This document shows positions 24,302 through 32,774 of a stretch of 34,962 nt of DNA, piece by piece. The DNA is from Gemmatimonadota bacterium. Lineage in GTDB: Bacteria > Gemmatimonadota > Gemmatimonadetes > Gemmatimonadales > GWC2-71-9. The notes beneath the pieces were generated by a model, which did not search any database, was not told where the DNA came from, and saw only the letters and a program-made list of their open reading frames with translations. Position 1 is the first letter of the stretch. Each line of letters begins with the position of its first letter. The stretch covers positions 1-34,962 of the forward strand of contig JACQHC010000164.1 in assembly GCA_016199245.1 (NCBI GenBank). Reading direction: 5' to 3'. A program made the translations under genes and the position numbers.

Positions 24302-24314
24302 GTGACCGTGGTGG

Positions 24315-24344
24315 TTGACAAGCGGACGACTTGCGGTCTACTAT
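24315..24344 (+). promoter_or_regulatory. Sigma70-like promoter for the M23 peptidase gene
   Basis: TTGACA (24315-24320), 18-nt spacer, TACTAT (24339-24344). Consensus -35 and four of six -10 matches. It lies 82 nt before ATG 24427. Confidence 0.6.
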
Positions 24345-24426
24345 AGGCCCGCTTTCGGATGGGCTTGCGTCGGCGCAACACCGATGCACACCCCCATCAC
24401 TGCACCCTCTGAGACTTCGGAGCTGC

Positions 24427-25359
24427 ATGCCCAAGACCCGCTGGACGTTCGCATGGGTGCCGCATGGGGCGGGCGCGACCAAGAGCATCACCGTGTCGCG
24501 CTGGGCGCTCCGGGCTCTCATGGGAACCGGAGCGGTGCTGGGTATCGGCCTCGTGGCCTTCGTCACGGCCGCGATCTCTCGCGCCATCGACATCTCGCGG
24601 CTGGAGCGACTGGAGCGCGTCAACCTGCTGCTCACACAGGAACTGGTCAATGCGCGCCAGCTGCTCGAGGAGGTGAGCGACACGATGGCGCTCATCATGG
24701 TGCGCGACCGGCAGGTACGGCTGCTCGCCGGCCTGGAGGAAAACGACCCTGACGTCCAGCAGGCCGGCATCGGCGGACCCACGGGCGAAATGTCCGACGA
24801 TGATCAGCTGCTCGCGGGTGATATCGACGGTCGCACGGCGCTCGCGCTGCGCAACGATGTGGGGGGCCTTACTCGGCGGGCCAATTTCCTGGCGCGGTCG
24901 TTCCTGGAAGCGCAGGAGAGCCTCCAGGTCCACATCCACCGCCTGGCGCAGACGCCATCCATCTCACCGACGCGGGGGTGGCTGACGTCGCGGTTCGCGC
25001 AGGCCCGCATGCACCCGATCTACCACGAGGCGCGCCCCCATGAGGGAATCGACATCTCGGCGCCCCTGGGCACGCCCATCATCGCGCCGGCCGGCGGCCT
25101 CGTGATCGAGGTATCCCCCAACGAGCCCGGCTACGGGAAGACCGTGCGGATCGACCACGGCTACGGCGTCGTGACCCGATACGCGCATTGCTCCAAGATC
25201 CTTGTCCGCGTCGGCCAACGCGTGCGGCGCGGTGCCGAAATCGCCCTGGTCGGCAGTACCGGCATCTCCACGTCGCCCCATCTCCATTACGAGGTGGAGG
25301 TATGGGGACGCACCGTGGATCCCCGCAACTACATCTTCCCCGAAACGATCGTCGACTGA
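24427..25359 (+). CDS. M23-family (LytM-type) membrane-anchored peptidase
   Basis: 310 residues. A cytosolic N-terminus is followed by one transmembrane helix (about 28-50), a coiled-coil-prone segment (about 55-85), and a C-terminal M23 domain (about 195-300). Zinc and catalytic residues are visible: HEGIDIS (His205, Asp209), YAH (His254) and HLHYEV (His285, His287). The fold cleaves peptidoglycan cross-bridges, or in some relatives only activates amidases; the complete site here suggests an active enzyme. The topology of one helix, a coiled coil and an outward M23 domain is typical of cell-wall remodelling or division-linked proteins. GGAG at 24419-24422 precedes ATG 24427 by 4 nt, and a sigma70-like promoter lies upstream. 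The next gene overlaps or abuts its end. Confidence 0.92.
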   Translation: MPKTRWTFAWVPHGAGATKSITVSRWALRALMGTGAVLGIGLVAFVTAAISRAIDISRLERLERVNLLLTQELVNARQLLEEVSDTMALIMVRDRQVRLLAGLEENDPDVQQAGIGGPTGEMSDDDQLLAGDIDGRTALALRNDVGGLTRRANFLARSFLEAQESLQVHIHRLAQTPSISPTRGWLTSRFAQARMHPIYHEARPHEGIDISAPLGTPIIAPAGGLVIEVSPNEPGYGKTVRIDHGYGVVTRYAHCSKILVRVGQRVRRGAEIALVGSTGISTSPHLHYEVEVWGRTVDPRNYIFPETIVD

Positions 25360-26129
25360 AATCCGGTATCACCTCCGGGGCATGGCGGCGCACCGCGGTC
25401 CCGGCATGTCTCGTCCTCACGCTCGCGACCGCCGCGTGCTCGGAGCACAGTTCCCTCTACATCCACGTCATTCGGGACGATGGCCGCCCCGATGCCGGAC
25501 TCGACGTCACCATCCTGCCCGTCGATCCGGAGGCGCTGTACGACTCGCTCACCGCCGCCGCGCGCACGCCGCCGCCACACATCCCGGCGCTGGACGAGGC
25601 CATGCGGCGCTTTCAACCTCGCGAAGCGCAGGGCGCGTTCGACGGCGGCTGGGAAGCCACGAGGGATAGCGTCGAGGCGCTCGCCGACTCGCTGCGCGGC
25701 TCCGACCGGCGCACGCCGGAGTACCGGACCGCCTACACCCGGCTCCGGCGGCTGTACGACCGCCTCGGCCAGCGCGCGGCGGCGCGCGATCGCGCGACGC
25801 GCGGAGAGAACCGCGATCTGGCCGATCGCGCCGCTCGAGCCGCCGAGGAGCTGCGCCGCTGGGAGCGCTCCGCTTTCGCCGGGTACGACACCCTGCTCGC
25901 GCGGCGCATCGAGCGGTCGGGCCGGCAGGGCGTCCGGGCCTCGGCGGACCCCACAGGTCTGATCCACGTCGAGCTCGCCCCCGGTCGCTGGTGGCTGCGC
26001 GCGCGGCGGCGTGTGCGCGACAACCCGTTCCTCGAGCGCCTGTGGAACGTACCCGTGACGACCAACGGGCTGGTCCCCGTGCACGCACGCCTCGTTCCGG
26101 AGAACGCGCGGGTCCAGTGGCGGCACTGA
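25302..26129 (+). CDS. Putative lipoprotein of unknown function
   Basis: 275 residues if started at ATG 25302, which overlaps the M23 gene by 58 nt. There is no ATG, GTG or TTG between that codon and the signal sequence; CTG 25356, overlapping the upstream TGA, is the only other near-start and would give a shorter n-region. A signal of lipoprotein type is clear: AVPACLVLTLATAACSEH. After it comes SLYIHVIRDDGRPDAGLDVTIL, resembling a small beta-sandwich opening, then a long Arg/Ala/Glu-rich helical section likely to form a coiled coil, then a short beta segment (HVELAPGRWWLRAR). I recognise no family. Position between two envelope genes suggests a role at the cell surface or in the periplasm. 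Confidence 0.72.
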   Translation: MGTHRGSPQLHLPRNDRRLKSGITSGAWRRTAVPACLVLTLATAACSEHSSLYIHVIRDDGRPDAGLDVTILPVDPEALYDSLTAAARTPPPHIPALDEAMRRFQPREAQGAFDGGWEATRDSVEALADSLRGSDRRTPEYRTAYTRLRRLYDRLGQRAAARDRATRGENRDLADRAARAAEELRRWERSAFAGYDTLLARRIERSGRQGVRASADPTGLIHVELAPGRWWLRARRRVRDNPFLERLWNVPVTTNGLVPVHARLVPENARVQWRH

Positions 26130-26172
26130 CGGCTGCCTTGCGCCGCGGCCTGCGACTGCCGACTTTGCGAAC

Positions 26173-26913
26173 ATGATGAAGGCGCAGGCGAAGGAGCGAC
26201 GCGGTCCGAGTCGCGCCACCGTGGTGGGGTGGGCGGCAGTCGCGGCGTTGTTGGGCGTTGGCGTGCTGGCGGTGGCGGCGCGGCCGGACCGAGCCGCGCC
26301 GGTCGTGCCACCAGAAACCAACGCGGCAGGTCCGGCGCTTCCCCTCGCCGTTGAACAGGAGCCCGACTTGTTGCTCGCGGCACGGACGAAAGGCGACTCG
26401 GCCGCGCCCATCACGATCTACGAGGTGGCGGACTTCCAGTGTCCCGCGTGCCGGGAGTTCTGGAAGGAGACGCTGCCGGGGATCGAGCGGGAGTACCTTC
26501 GCACGGGGAAAGTGCGGCTGGTCTTCGTCAACTTCCCGATCGTGTCCCTCCATCGCAACGCGCCCGCGGCCCATCTGGTGGCCATGTGCGCCGCGCAGCA
26601 CGGCCGGTTTTGGCCCATGCACGATCTCTTGTTCGAGAAGCAGGTGGAGTGGCAGGCGCTGGCGGATCCGCAGGCGTTTTTCCGCACGCTGGCGCAAACG
26701 CTCGGCCTCACGGGTGAGATGCTCCAGGCCTGCGCGTCGGGCGGCCGATTGCAGGCCATGGTGGAGATGGAGACAGAAACATTGGCGAGGTCCGGCGTCC
26801 GGAGCACACCGTCGTTCATCGTGCAAGGTGCGCTGCTTGCGGGGGCGGCGCCGCTCTCCGTATGGCGCCCCATTCTGGACTCCATTTCCACGGCGGTTGC
26901 GGCGGCGCGCTGA
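26173..26913 (+). CDS. DsbA/BdbD-like thiol-disulfide oxidoreductase
   Basis: 246 residues. An N-terminal membrane anchor or signal (about 16-36) places a thioredoxin-fold domain outside the cytoplasm. The active site is ADFQCPAC (Cys90, Cys93), of the DsbA-like CPxC type; the helical insert typical of DsbA lies in the middle, and RSTPSF supplies the cis-proline region. It would oxidise or isomerise disulfides in exported proteins. ATG 26173 is followed by a second ATG (26176). No good Shine-Dalgarno site is visible. It is 43 nt after the lipoprotein gene, in the same direction. It ends 12 nt from the converging CPBP gene, with no hairpin between them. Confidence 0.9.
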   Translation: MMKAQAKERRGPSRATVVGWAAVAALLGVGVLAVAARPDRAAPVVPPETNAAGPALPLAVEQEPDLLLAARTKGDSAAPITIYEVADFQCPACREFWKETLPGIEREYLRTGKVRLVFVNFPIVSLHRNAPAAHLVAMCAAQHGRFWPMHDLLFEKQVEWQALADPQAFFRTLAQTLGLTGEMLQACASGGRLQAMVEMETETLARSGVRSTPSFIVQGALLAGAAPLSVWRPILDSISTAVAAAR

Positions 26914-26925
26914 GTGCCGCGAGCG

Positions 26926-27672
26926 TCACCCCTGACTGAGCAGAGCGAGGCCGACGTCGTACAGGGCGTGCGTCCACGCGGCGATGCCGAACCCCCGCGC
27001 GGCGTACAGCGCTGAGAGCAGCAGGCCGGCGATCGCCCGGAACGTGAACGACGGAAGCGTGAACGTGTCGCCCAGCGGTCCCACGTAGTGGAAGCCGCTG
27101 AAGATCACCGCGCTCAGCACGATCGCCGTGGCGAGCGCCACGGGCCGGCGCGCGCCGAAGGCGAGCGCTGCCGCGAGGAGCCCCGACACCAGCAGCACGC
27201 GGAAGACCAGTTCTTCGTAAATGCCGGCGCCGAGCGATACCACCAGCTGCGTGCCGAGCGGGAGCGGCGCTCCGGGGTCTTGAGCGAACGGGACAGACAG
27301 AGGGACCCCGGCCAGGAGCAACGCCGTGAGTTGGGCCGTGACCGTGCCAAAGACCGCGGCGTACGCGAGGCTCTCGGCGAGCATGGCCGCCAGGAACGCG
27401 CCGCGCAACTGGCCGCCGTGTCGCCTCCAGTCGCGCCACACGAGCCACGCCCCGACGCCGAACAACGCGATGCCGAACGTCGCCAGGCCAGTCCGGCCGC
27501 CGAACGCCACGAACACGGTCTTGAGCAGCACGTCCGCGCCGTTCCGGATGCCGGCGATGGCCGTACCAGGGAGCACTGCCGCCAGGACCTCGTAGAGCAG
27601 CAGCAGTGGCAGAGCGAACGTGAGGCTGTAGCGCGGCGACCGGCTGGCCGCGACGTACCCGCCGAAGGACAT
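26926..27672 (-). CDS. CPBP-family intramembrane metalloprotease
   Basis: 248 residues with about seven hydrophobic segments. The CPBP/Abi signature is complete: EELVFR (Glu153, Glu154, Arg158), FSGFHYVG (His195) and THALYD (His235), the glutamates and histidines thought to hold the metal within the membrane. Relatives include prenyl-protein Rce1 enzymes and bacterial self-immunity or processing proteases; the substrate here is unknown. ATG 27672 is preferred over TTG 27681, though neither has a strong ribosome-binding site. It diverges from the waaA-like gene with only 72 nt between the starts, so promoters must lie close to or within coding sequence. Confidence 0.92.
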   Translation of the reverse strand: MSFGGYVAASRSPRYSLTFALPLLLLYEVLAAVLPGTAIAGIRNGADVLLKTVFVAFGGRTGLATFGIALFGVGAWLVWRDWRRHGGQLRGAFLAAMLAESLAYAAVFGTVTAQLTALLLAGVPLSVPFAQDPGAPLPLGTQLVVSLGAGIYEELVFRVLLVSGLLAAALAFGARRPVALATAIVLSAVIFSGFHYVGPLGDTFTLPSFTFRAIAGLLLSALYAARGFGIAAWTHALYDVGLALLSQG

Positions 27673-27744
27673 GGCAACCAAGCTAGTGCCTCCCGCACGC
27701 CCCCTCTAGCTGACCCGCGGACCGGAGCGCCCCGGCTCCGGGCC

Positions 27745-28971
27745 GTGGCGCGGATCCTCGGACACCGGGTTGCGGAGAGTCTGGCTGGCCGGCGCGACGC
27801 TGCGGCCGGGTGGCTGGATTGGAGAAGGGAGCGGCGCGGGCACCCGCTGATCTGGCTGCATGCGGCATCTGTGGGCGAGGCGCTCACCGCCGACCCCGTC
27901 CTCCGGCGGCTGCGCACCGCTATTCCCGCCGCGGACGTCATGCTCACGCACACGTCGCCATCCGTGAGCCGCTGGCCGCACTCGCTCGTCGCCGACCACG
28001 TGGGGTATCTCCCGCCCGGCGACCGCCGTACCATGGATGCCCTCTTCGCCCACCTCCAGCCCGTCGTTGTGGTATTCGCGCGCAGCGACCTGTGGCCCGG
28101 GCTGGTCGCCGCCGCTCGCCGGCACTCCGTGCCCGCGATCCTCCTCGGCGGCACCGTCCGACCCGGAAGCACCCGCCTCTTGCCGCCCGTTCGCGCGGCC
28201 CTCCGCCGGACCTACGCCTGCCTGCGATGGGTGGGCGCGGTATCGCCCGAAGACGCTGACCGACTTCGGCGACTCGGCGTTCCTGGCGGCGCGATCCACG
28301 TGACTGGGGACCCTCGGCACGACCAGATTCTAGAACGGTCGGTCTCGCTCACTCCGGCTCAAGAGATCCTCCGGTGGACCGGCGGCGACCCCGTCCTCGT
28401 GGCCGGAAGCACCGAGCCGGATGACGAAGAAGTCGTACTGCGGGCGTACCAGATCGTCGCCGCACGGTGGCCCCGCGCGCGTCTCGTCATCGCTCCTCAT
28501 GAGCCGGCGCCAGACCGAACACGCCAGTTGCTCGATGCCGCGGACTCGCACGGTCTGCATGCCGCCGTTCTAGGGGCCGGAGCGCCGGAGGACACGCGAG
28601 TGCTCCTCAACCGCGGTCTGGGAATGCTTGCGGACCTGTATCTGGCCGCGACGATGGCTTATGTGGGTGGCGGGCTCCGGAAGGGCGGGCTGCATACCGT
28701 CGCGGAACCGGCGGCCTGGGCCGTGCCGGTCATGTTCGGCGATTGCGGGGGCAGGCCACCAACCGACGCGTCTCGCCTGGTAGCGAGGGGAGGGGGCGTT
28801 TCGCTGCCGCTTGCGGGGGCGGCCGACCGGCTAGCGGAGCAGTGGATTCGGTGGCTCGACGATCCCCCCTCAACCCGCCGCGCCGGGCTTGCCGCGCGCG
28901 CGACGCTCAGGGGCGGCGCGGCGGACGAGACGGCCCGGGCGATCTTGCAGTTCTGCCGGAAGAAACGCTAA
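27745..28971 (+). CDS. waaA: Kdo transferase-like glycosyltransferase (WaaA family)
   Basis: 408 residues from GTG 27745. The WaaA/KdtA family attaches Kdo from CMP-Kdo to lipid A precursors at the inner-membrane face. Visible family segments: PLIWLHAASVGEAL with the catalytic glutamate of ASVGE (Glu45), VFARSDLWPGL where relatives have ETELWPN, VTGDPRHDQ, VAGSTEPDDEE, LVIAPHEP, and the C-terminal YVGGGLRKGGLHTVAEPAAWAVPVMFGD. Several positions depart from the usual sequence (TELWPN, GGHN-LEPA), so this may be a diverged lineage or use a different donor; assignment is to the family rather than to exact specificity. The N-terminal membrane segment of typical WaaA is short or absent. No good ribosome-binding site is seen at GTG 27745 and the start is uncertain. 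Confidence 0.82.
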   Translation: MARILGHRVAESLAGRRDAAAGWLDWRRERRGHPLIWLHAASVGEALTADPVLRRLRTAIPAADVMLTHTSPSVSRWPHSLVADHVGYLPPGDRRTMDALFAHLQPVVVVFARSDLWPGLVAAARRHSVPAILLGGTVRPGSTRLLPPVRAALRRTYACLRWVGAVSPEDADRLRRLGVPGGAIHVTGDPRHDQILERSVSLTPAQEILRWTGGDPVLVAGSTEPDDEEVVLRAYQIVAARWPRARLVIAPHEPAPDRTRQLLDAADSHGLHAAVLGAGAPEDTRVLLNRGLGMLADLYLAATMAYVGGGLRKGGLHTVAEPAAWAVPVMFGDCGGRPPTDASRLVARGGGVSLPLAGAADRLAEQWIRWLDDPPSTRRAGLAARATLRGGAADETARAILQFCRKKR

Positions 28972-29005
28972 GGCAGGGGCAACCTGCGCTGAGCTTCCGT
29001 CCAGC

Positions 29006-29071
29006 AGGCTGCTGAAAACGGGTGCCAGGTGGCGATTCGAGCGCCGTCTAGGCGCCCGTTTTCAGCAGCCT
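29006..29071. repeat. 66-nt near-perfect palindrome (REP/MITE-like)
   Basis: The outer 21-nt arms (29006-29026 and 29051-29071) begin AGGCTGCTGAAAACGGG and are perfect apart from one G-T position. Inside them AGGTGGCG (29027-29034) and CGCCGTCT (29042-29049) pair again, leaving loop ATTCGAG and one unpaired base. About 29 bp can pair in a single hairpin. It lies between convergent genes and its last bases overlap the TAG stop of the minus-strand lipoprotein. No T-tract follows on either side. Confidence 0.85.
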
Positions 29072-29456
29072 AGGGAGCGCGCTCGACCACGCAGCCGTCG
29101 AACGTCACCGTCCGCGGCACGATCAGTCCCGCTGTGATGCCGGTGAACAGCAGGTCAGTCAACCGGCTGCTGACCGAGATCCGCAAATCCCGAATCTCGG
29201 CCCGGCCCGTCAACTGCCCGGCCAGGGCGTTCTGGAGCGACGGGCGGGATGTGGGAATCAGCCCCCAGATCAAGAAGATCGCTTTCTGCGACCGCCGGAA
29301 CCTCGTTGGGCACGGCTCCGCACCCGGCGCGGACGCCAGGGTCACGTTCGCGCCGAGCGTGCGCGCGTCAAACGTGTGGACACACGCGCCAGCGGCCAGC
29401 GTTGAGCCAAGCAATCCCGCAAGAGTGAGCGTCCGCGTACAGACTCGTCGCCGCAT
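29070..29456 (-). CDS. Small lipoprotein, Bor-like
   Basis: 128 residues. The lipoprotein signal ends LAAGAC (Cys25). The order of features in the mature part (about 100 residues) recalls Bor-family surface lipoproteins: an early segment after the lipidated cysteine, then a hydrophobic KAIFLIWGLIPTS stretch, a central helical region, and a terminal FTGITAGLIVPRTVTFDGC with a cysteine near the end. The match is by pattern and length, so I keep it tentative; Bor proteins are linked to serum resistance in phage lambda lysogens, but that role need not apply here. ATG 29456 has only a close GGAG upstream. The stop overlaps the large palindrome. Confidence 0.68.
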   Translation of the reverse strand: MRRRVCTRTLTLAGLLGSTLAAGACVHTFDARTLGANVTLASAPGAEPCPTRFRRSQKAIFLIWGLIPTSRPSLQNALAGQLTGRAEIRDLRISVSSRLTDLLFTGITAGLIVPRTVTFDGCVVERAP

Positions 29457-29593
29457 GGCTCCATCGCGTGTGAAAACAAGGGTGCGTGCGTCCGTTCACA
29501 GCACAGCGGGGCCGAGGTGGAGGCCGGAGGCCCCCAACCCGATCCCGCCGTGCCTGCCTTCTGCTGGTTCGTTCCCTACTGCGCTTCCACCAT
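29457..29593. other. Intergenic, no gene seen
   Basis: 137 bp between two minus-strand genes. It holds a direct repeat GGAGGCC GGAGGCC and otherwise nothing recognisable. A promoter for the small lipoprotein gene may lie here, but none is convincing. Confidence 0.6.
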
Positions 29594-30352
29594 CTAGATC
29601 ACGGGCACCATCGGCAGGCCGGGAATAGTGAACGTGTAGTGGATTCCCAGGCCGAGGACCAACGTCTGGGTCTTGGGGAGCGTGAGCGACCCCGTCCCCG
29701 CCGCCGCCTTGGCGCTCATGCTCGTCCAGTCCGCGGCGACGTGTAACCCGAGTCCCATGGGCATGCCGATGTTGATACCGCCGGAAGCGCCGATCCCCGC
29801 TTGCGTCCGCTTGCCGGTCGGCGCACTCACGGCGTTTAGCTGCACGCGCGGCGAGCCCCAGATCTCGAATGAGACGCTCGGCGAGGGCGGCTTCACGGCG
29901 ATGCCAATCCCCAGGGGAACACTGAGGTACTTCGTTGCGTTGGCGCCCGTTCCCACCTTGAGGTAACCGACTCCCGCGTTCAACCCGATGCCCACGGGCA
30001 CGAGCGGCGGGCTGAACAGTTTGAGACCCAGGGTACCGGAGAACTGGATCTCTTTGTCCGACGCCGTGGTGTCCGAGTTGTACTGGCCGGCGCCCACTCC
30101 GATGGCGATGAAGGGCAGCCCAAGCGTGGCCCTGAGCCCGACGTGATTGGGCTTCGTGGTCAGCGTGGACGTGACCCCTCCGACAGTCCGTTTCGTGCTC
30201 AACGTCGTTCCGAAATCGGCGGCGAGGGTCAGGCCGGTTGGCGCCTTGGGCGACACGTACACCGGATTCGCCGCGAGCTGCGCTTCGGCGAGGTTGGCGA
30301 TGCCAAGCGCGAGCGCCAGCACGCCGAGTCCTGCGACACGCGAACGGATCAC
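29594..30352 (-). CDS. Outer-membrane beta-barrel-like protein of unknown function
   Basis: 252 residues from GTG 30352, chosen because a full AGGAGG lies 5 nt upstream; it also puts the signal peptide (IRSRVAGLGVLALALGIANLAEAQ) at the N-terminus. The mature part is Gly-rich with repeated alternating hydrophobic strands (for example VGLRATLGLPFIAIGVGAGQY, VLGLGIHYTF), typical of a small barrel protein. No specific family is recognised. It follows another barrel-like gene on the same strand after 102 nt; those 102 nt hold a hairpin, so the transcript may be broken or processed there. Confidence 0.78.
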   Translation of the reverse strand: MIRSRVAGLGVLALALGIANLAEAQLAANPVYVSPKAPTGLTLAADFGTTLSTKRTVGGVTSTLTTKPNHVGLRATLGLPFIAIGVGAGQYNSDTTASDKEIQFSGTLGLKLFSPPLVPVGIGLNAGVGYLKVGTGANATKYLSVPLGIGIAVKPPSPSVSFEIWGSPRVQLNAVSAPTGKRTQAGIGASGGINIGMPMGLGLHVAADWTSMSAKAAAGTGSLTLPKTQTLVLGLGIHYTFTIPGLPMVPVI

Positions 30353-30409
30353 AGACTCCTCCTGAGAAAGAAGGGTCGAGGGAGCGTTGGGCGACCTATA
30401 CGTACAAGC

Positions 30410-30440
30410 GCCCCGGAAGCCCGTCAATGGCGACCGGGGC
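30410..30440 (-). terminator. GC-rich hairpin between two OMP genes, possible terminator
   Basis: GCCCCGG and CCGGGGC (7 bp perfect) enclose 17 nt, with a small inner GCC/GGC pairing. It lies 14 nt past the stop of the upstream minus-strand gene. There is no T-tract. A TTGACG hexamer in the loop, minus strand, could equally be a -35 element for the next gene. Confidence 0.35.
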
Positions 30441-30454
30441 AGGCGCACGCGGTG

Positions 30455-31084
30455 TCAGCGAATCCACACGGCCGCGATCGAGATGCCCTCGATGTCACCG
30501 AGTCCAAGGCTGACGCGCACATCGAACGCTCGGCTCAGGCGGAAATCGGCACCCAGGCCGAGGCCAAAAATGACATCCGTGTCTCGGCCGACGATCGGTC
30601 CCAAGTAGCGGCTCACGATCGCCGCCGCGGGCTGCGCGTACGGAACGATGCTCACCTGAGAGTTCTCGACGTCGAGCCGGCGTCCCAATGACAACCCGAC
30701 GGGTAACCAGACGTCGGTCCCCCCGTCGATCTGCAGGCCGCCCCCGAAGATCATGGCGCCATCGAGCGGGAAGTCCACGGTGTGGGTGATCACGCGGTAG
30801 CGCGCCTCCACGCCCGCCAGGAGGCGGGAGTCCAGCGCGCCCTCGGAGAGCAGCAGGCCTCCACGCACGCCGACATCGAACGCACCCGACGCGAAGCGAT
30901 ACATCCCTTCGGCGGCGGTGCGCCCGTCGAAATCCGCGAAGCTGACCGCACCGCCGAACTCATGGCGCGTGAACGCGCGATACGGGGCATTGTACGATGG
31001 CAGGCCCGTCGCCTGCGCCAGCGCCGCCGTGGGCGCCACGAGGGCCGCGGCGACCGCCATCCACCATCTGCTGGGACGCATCAT
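30455..31084 (-). CDS. Outer-membrane protein, coupled to atpC
   Basis: 209 residues. Signal peptide MMRPSRWWMAVAAALVAPTAALAQ followed by Gly- and aromatic-rich alternating strands (FDVGVRGGLLLSEGAL, VIFGLGLGADFRLSRAFDVRVSLGLGDI), consistent with a small beta-barrel. The ATG at 31084 overlaps the atpC stop as ATGA, and AAGGAGG lies at the end of atpC, so translation is probably coupled to the ATP synthase genes; ATG 31081 is an alternative. No known family is recognised. A link to ATP synthase function is not implied by its sequence. Confidence 0.82.
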   Translation of the reverse strand: MMRPSRWWMAVAAALVAPTAALAQATGLPSYNAPYRAFTRHEFGGAVSFADFDGRTAAEGMYRFASGAFDVGVRGGLLLSEGALDSRLLAGVEARYRVITHTVDFPLDGAMIFGGGLQIDGGTDVWLPVGLSLGRRLDVENSQVSIVPYAQPAAAIVSRYLGPIVGRDTDVIFGLGLGADFRLSRAFDVRVSLGLGDIEGISIAAVWIR

Positions 31085-31334
31085 GAACCTCCTTGGTGCA
31101 CGCTCTCGGCCACAATCCGCACGGTGTCGTTGCGGACCTGCAAGAAGCCGCCACGAACCGTGAACGTTGCGGCGCCGGATTCCTGTCGGACCACGAGTTC
31201 CCCGCTCCCGAGCAGCGTCATGAACGGCGCGTGCCGCGGCAGGATGCCCACTTTGCCGTCATAGGCGGGGACCACGACGGCTGTCGCGTCGCCGTCATAC
31301 ACGGCGCGCTCAGGCGAGATGACCGTGACGCGCA

Positions 31335-31335
<1 letters not shown>
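31081..31335 (-). CDS. atpC: ATP synthase epsilon subunit, short form
   Basis: 84 residues from ATG 31335 (GTG 31338 is an alternative), overlapping the atpD stop by 1 nt. The sequence MRVTVISPERAVYDGDA, PAYDGKVGILPRHAPF and FTVRGGFLQVRNDTVRIVAE is the N-terminal beta-sandwich of epsilon that binds gamma and the c-ring. The frame stops right after that domain. The C-terminal helical hairpin of about 45 residues, which in many bacteria can extend and inhibit ATP hydrolysis, is absent. Similar short epsilons are known in some phyla, so this is likely natural rather than truncated by mutation. Confidence 0.95.
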
Positions 31336-32759
<1,424 letters not shown>

Positions 32760-32774
32760 TCAGTGGTCGCGATG

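Noticed and set aside
29006-29071. tRNA or integron attC site
   Set aside because: GATTCGAG looks like a T-loop, but no cloverleaf, anticodon arm or acceptor stem can be drawn; attC core sites are absent.
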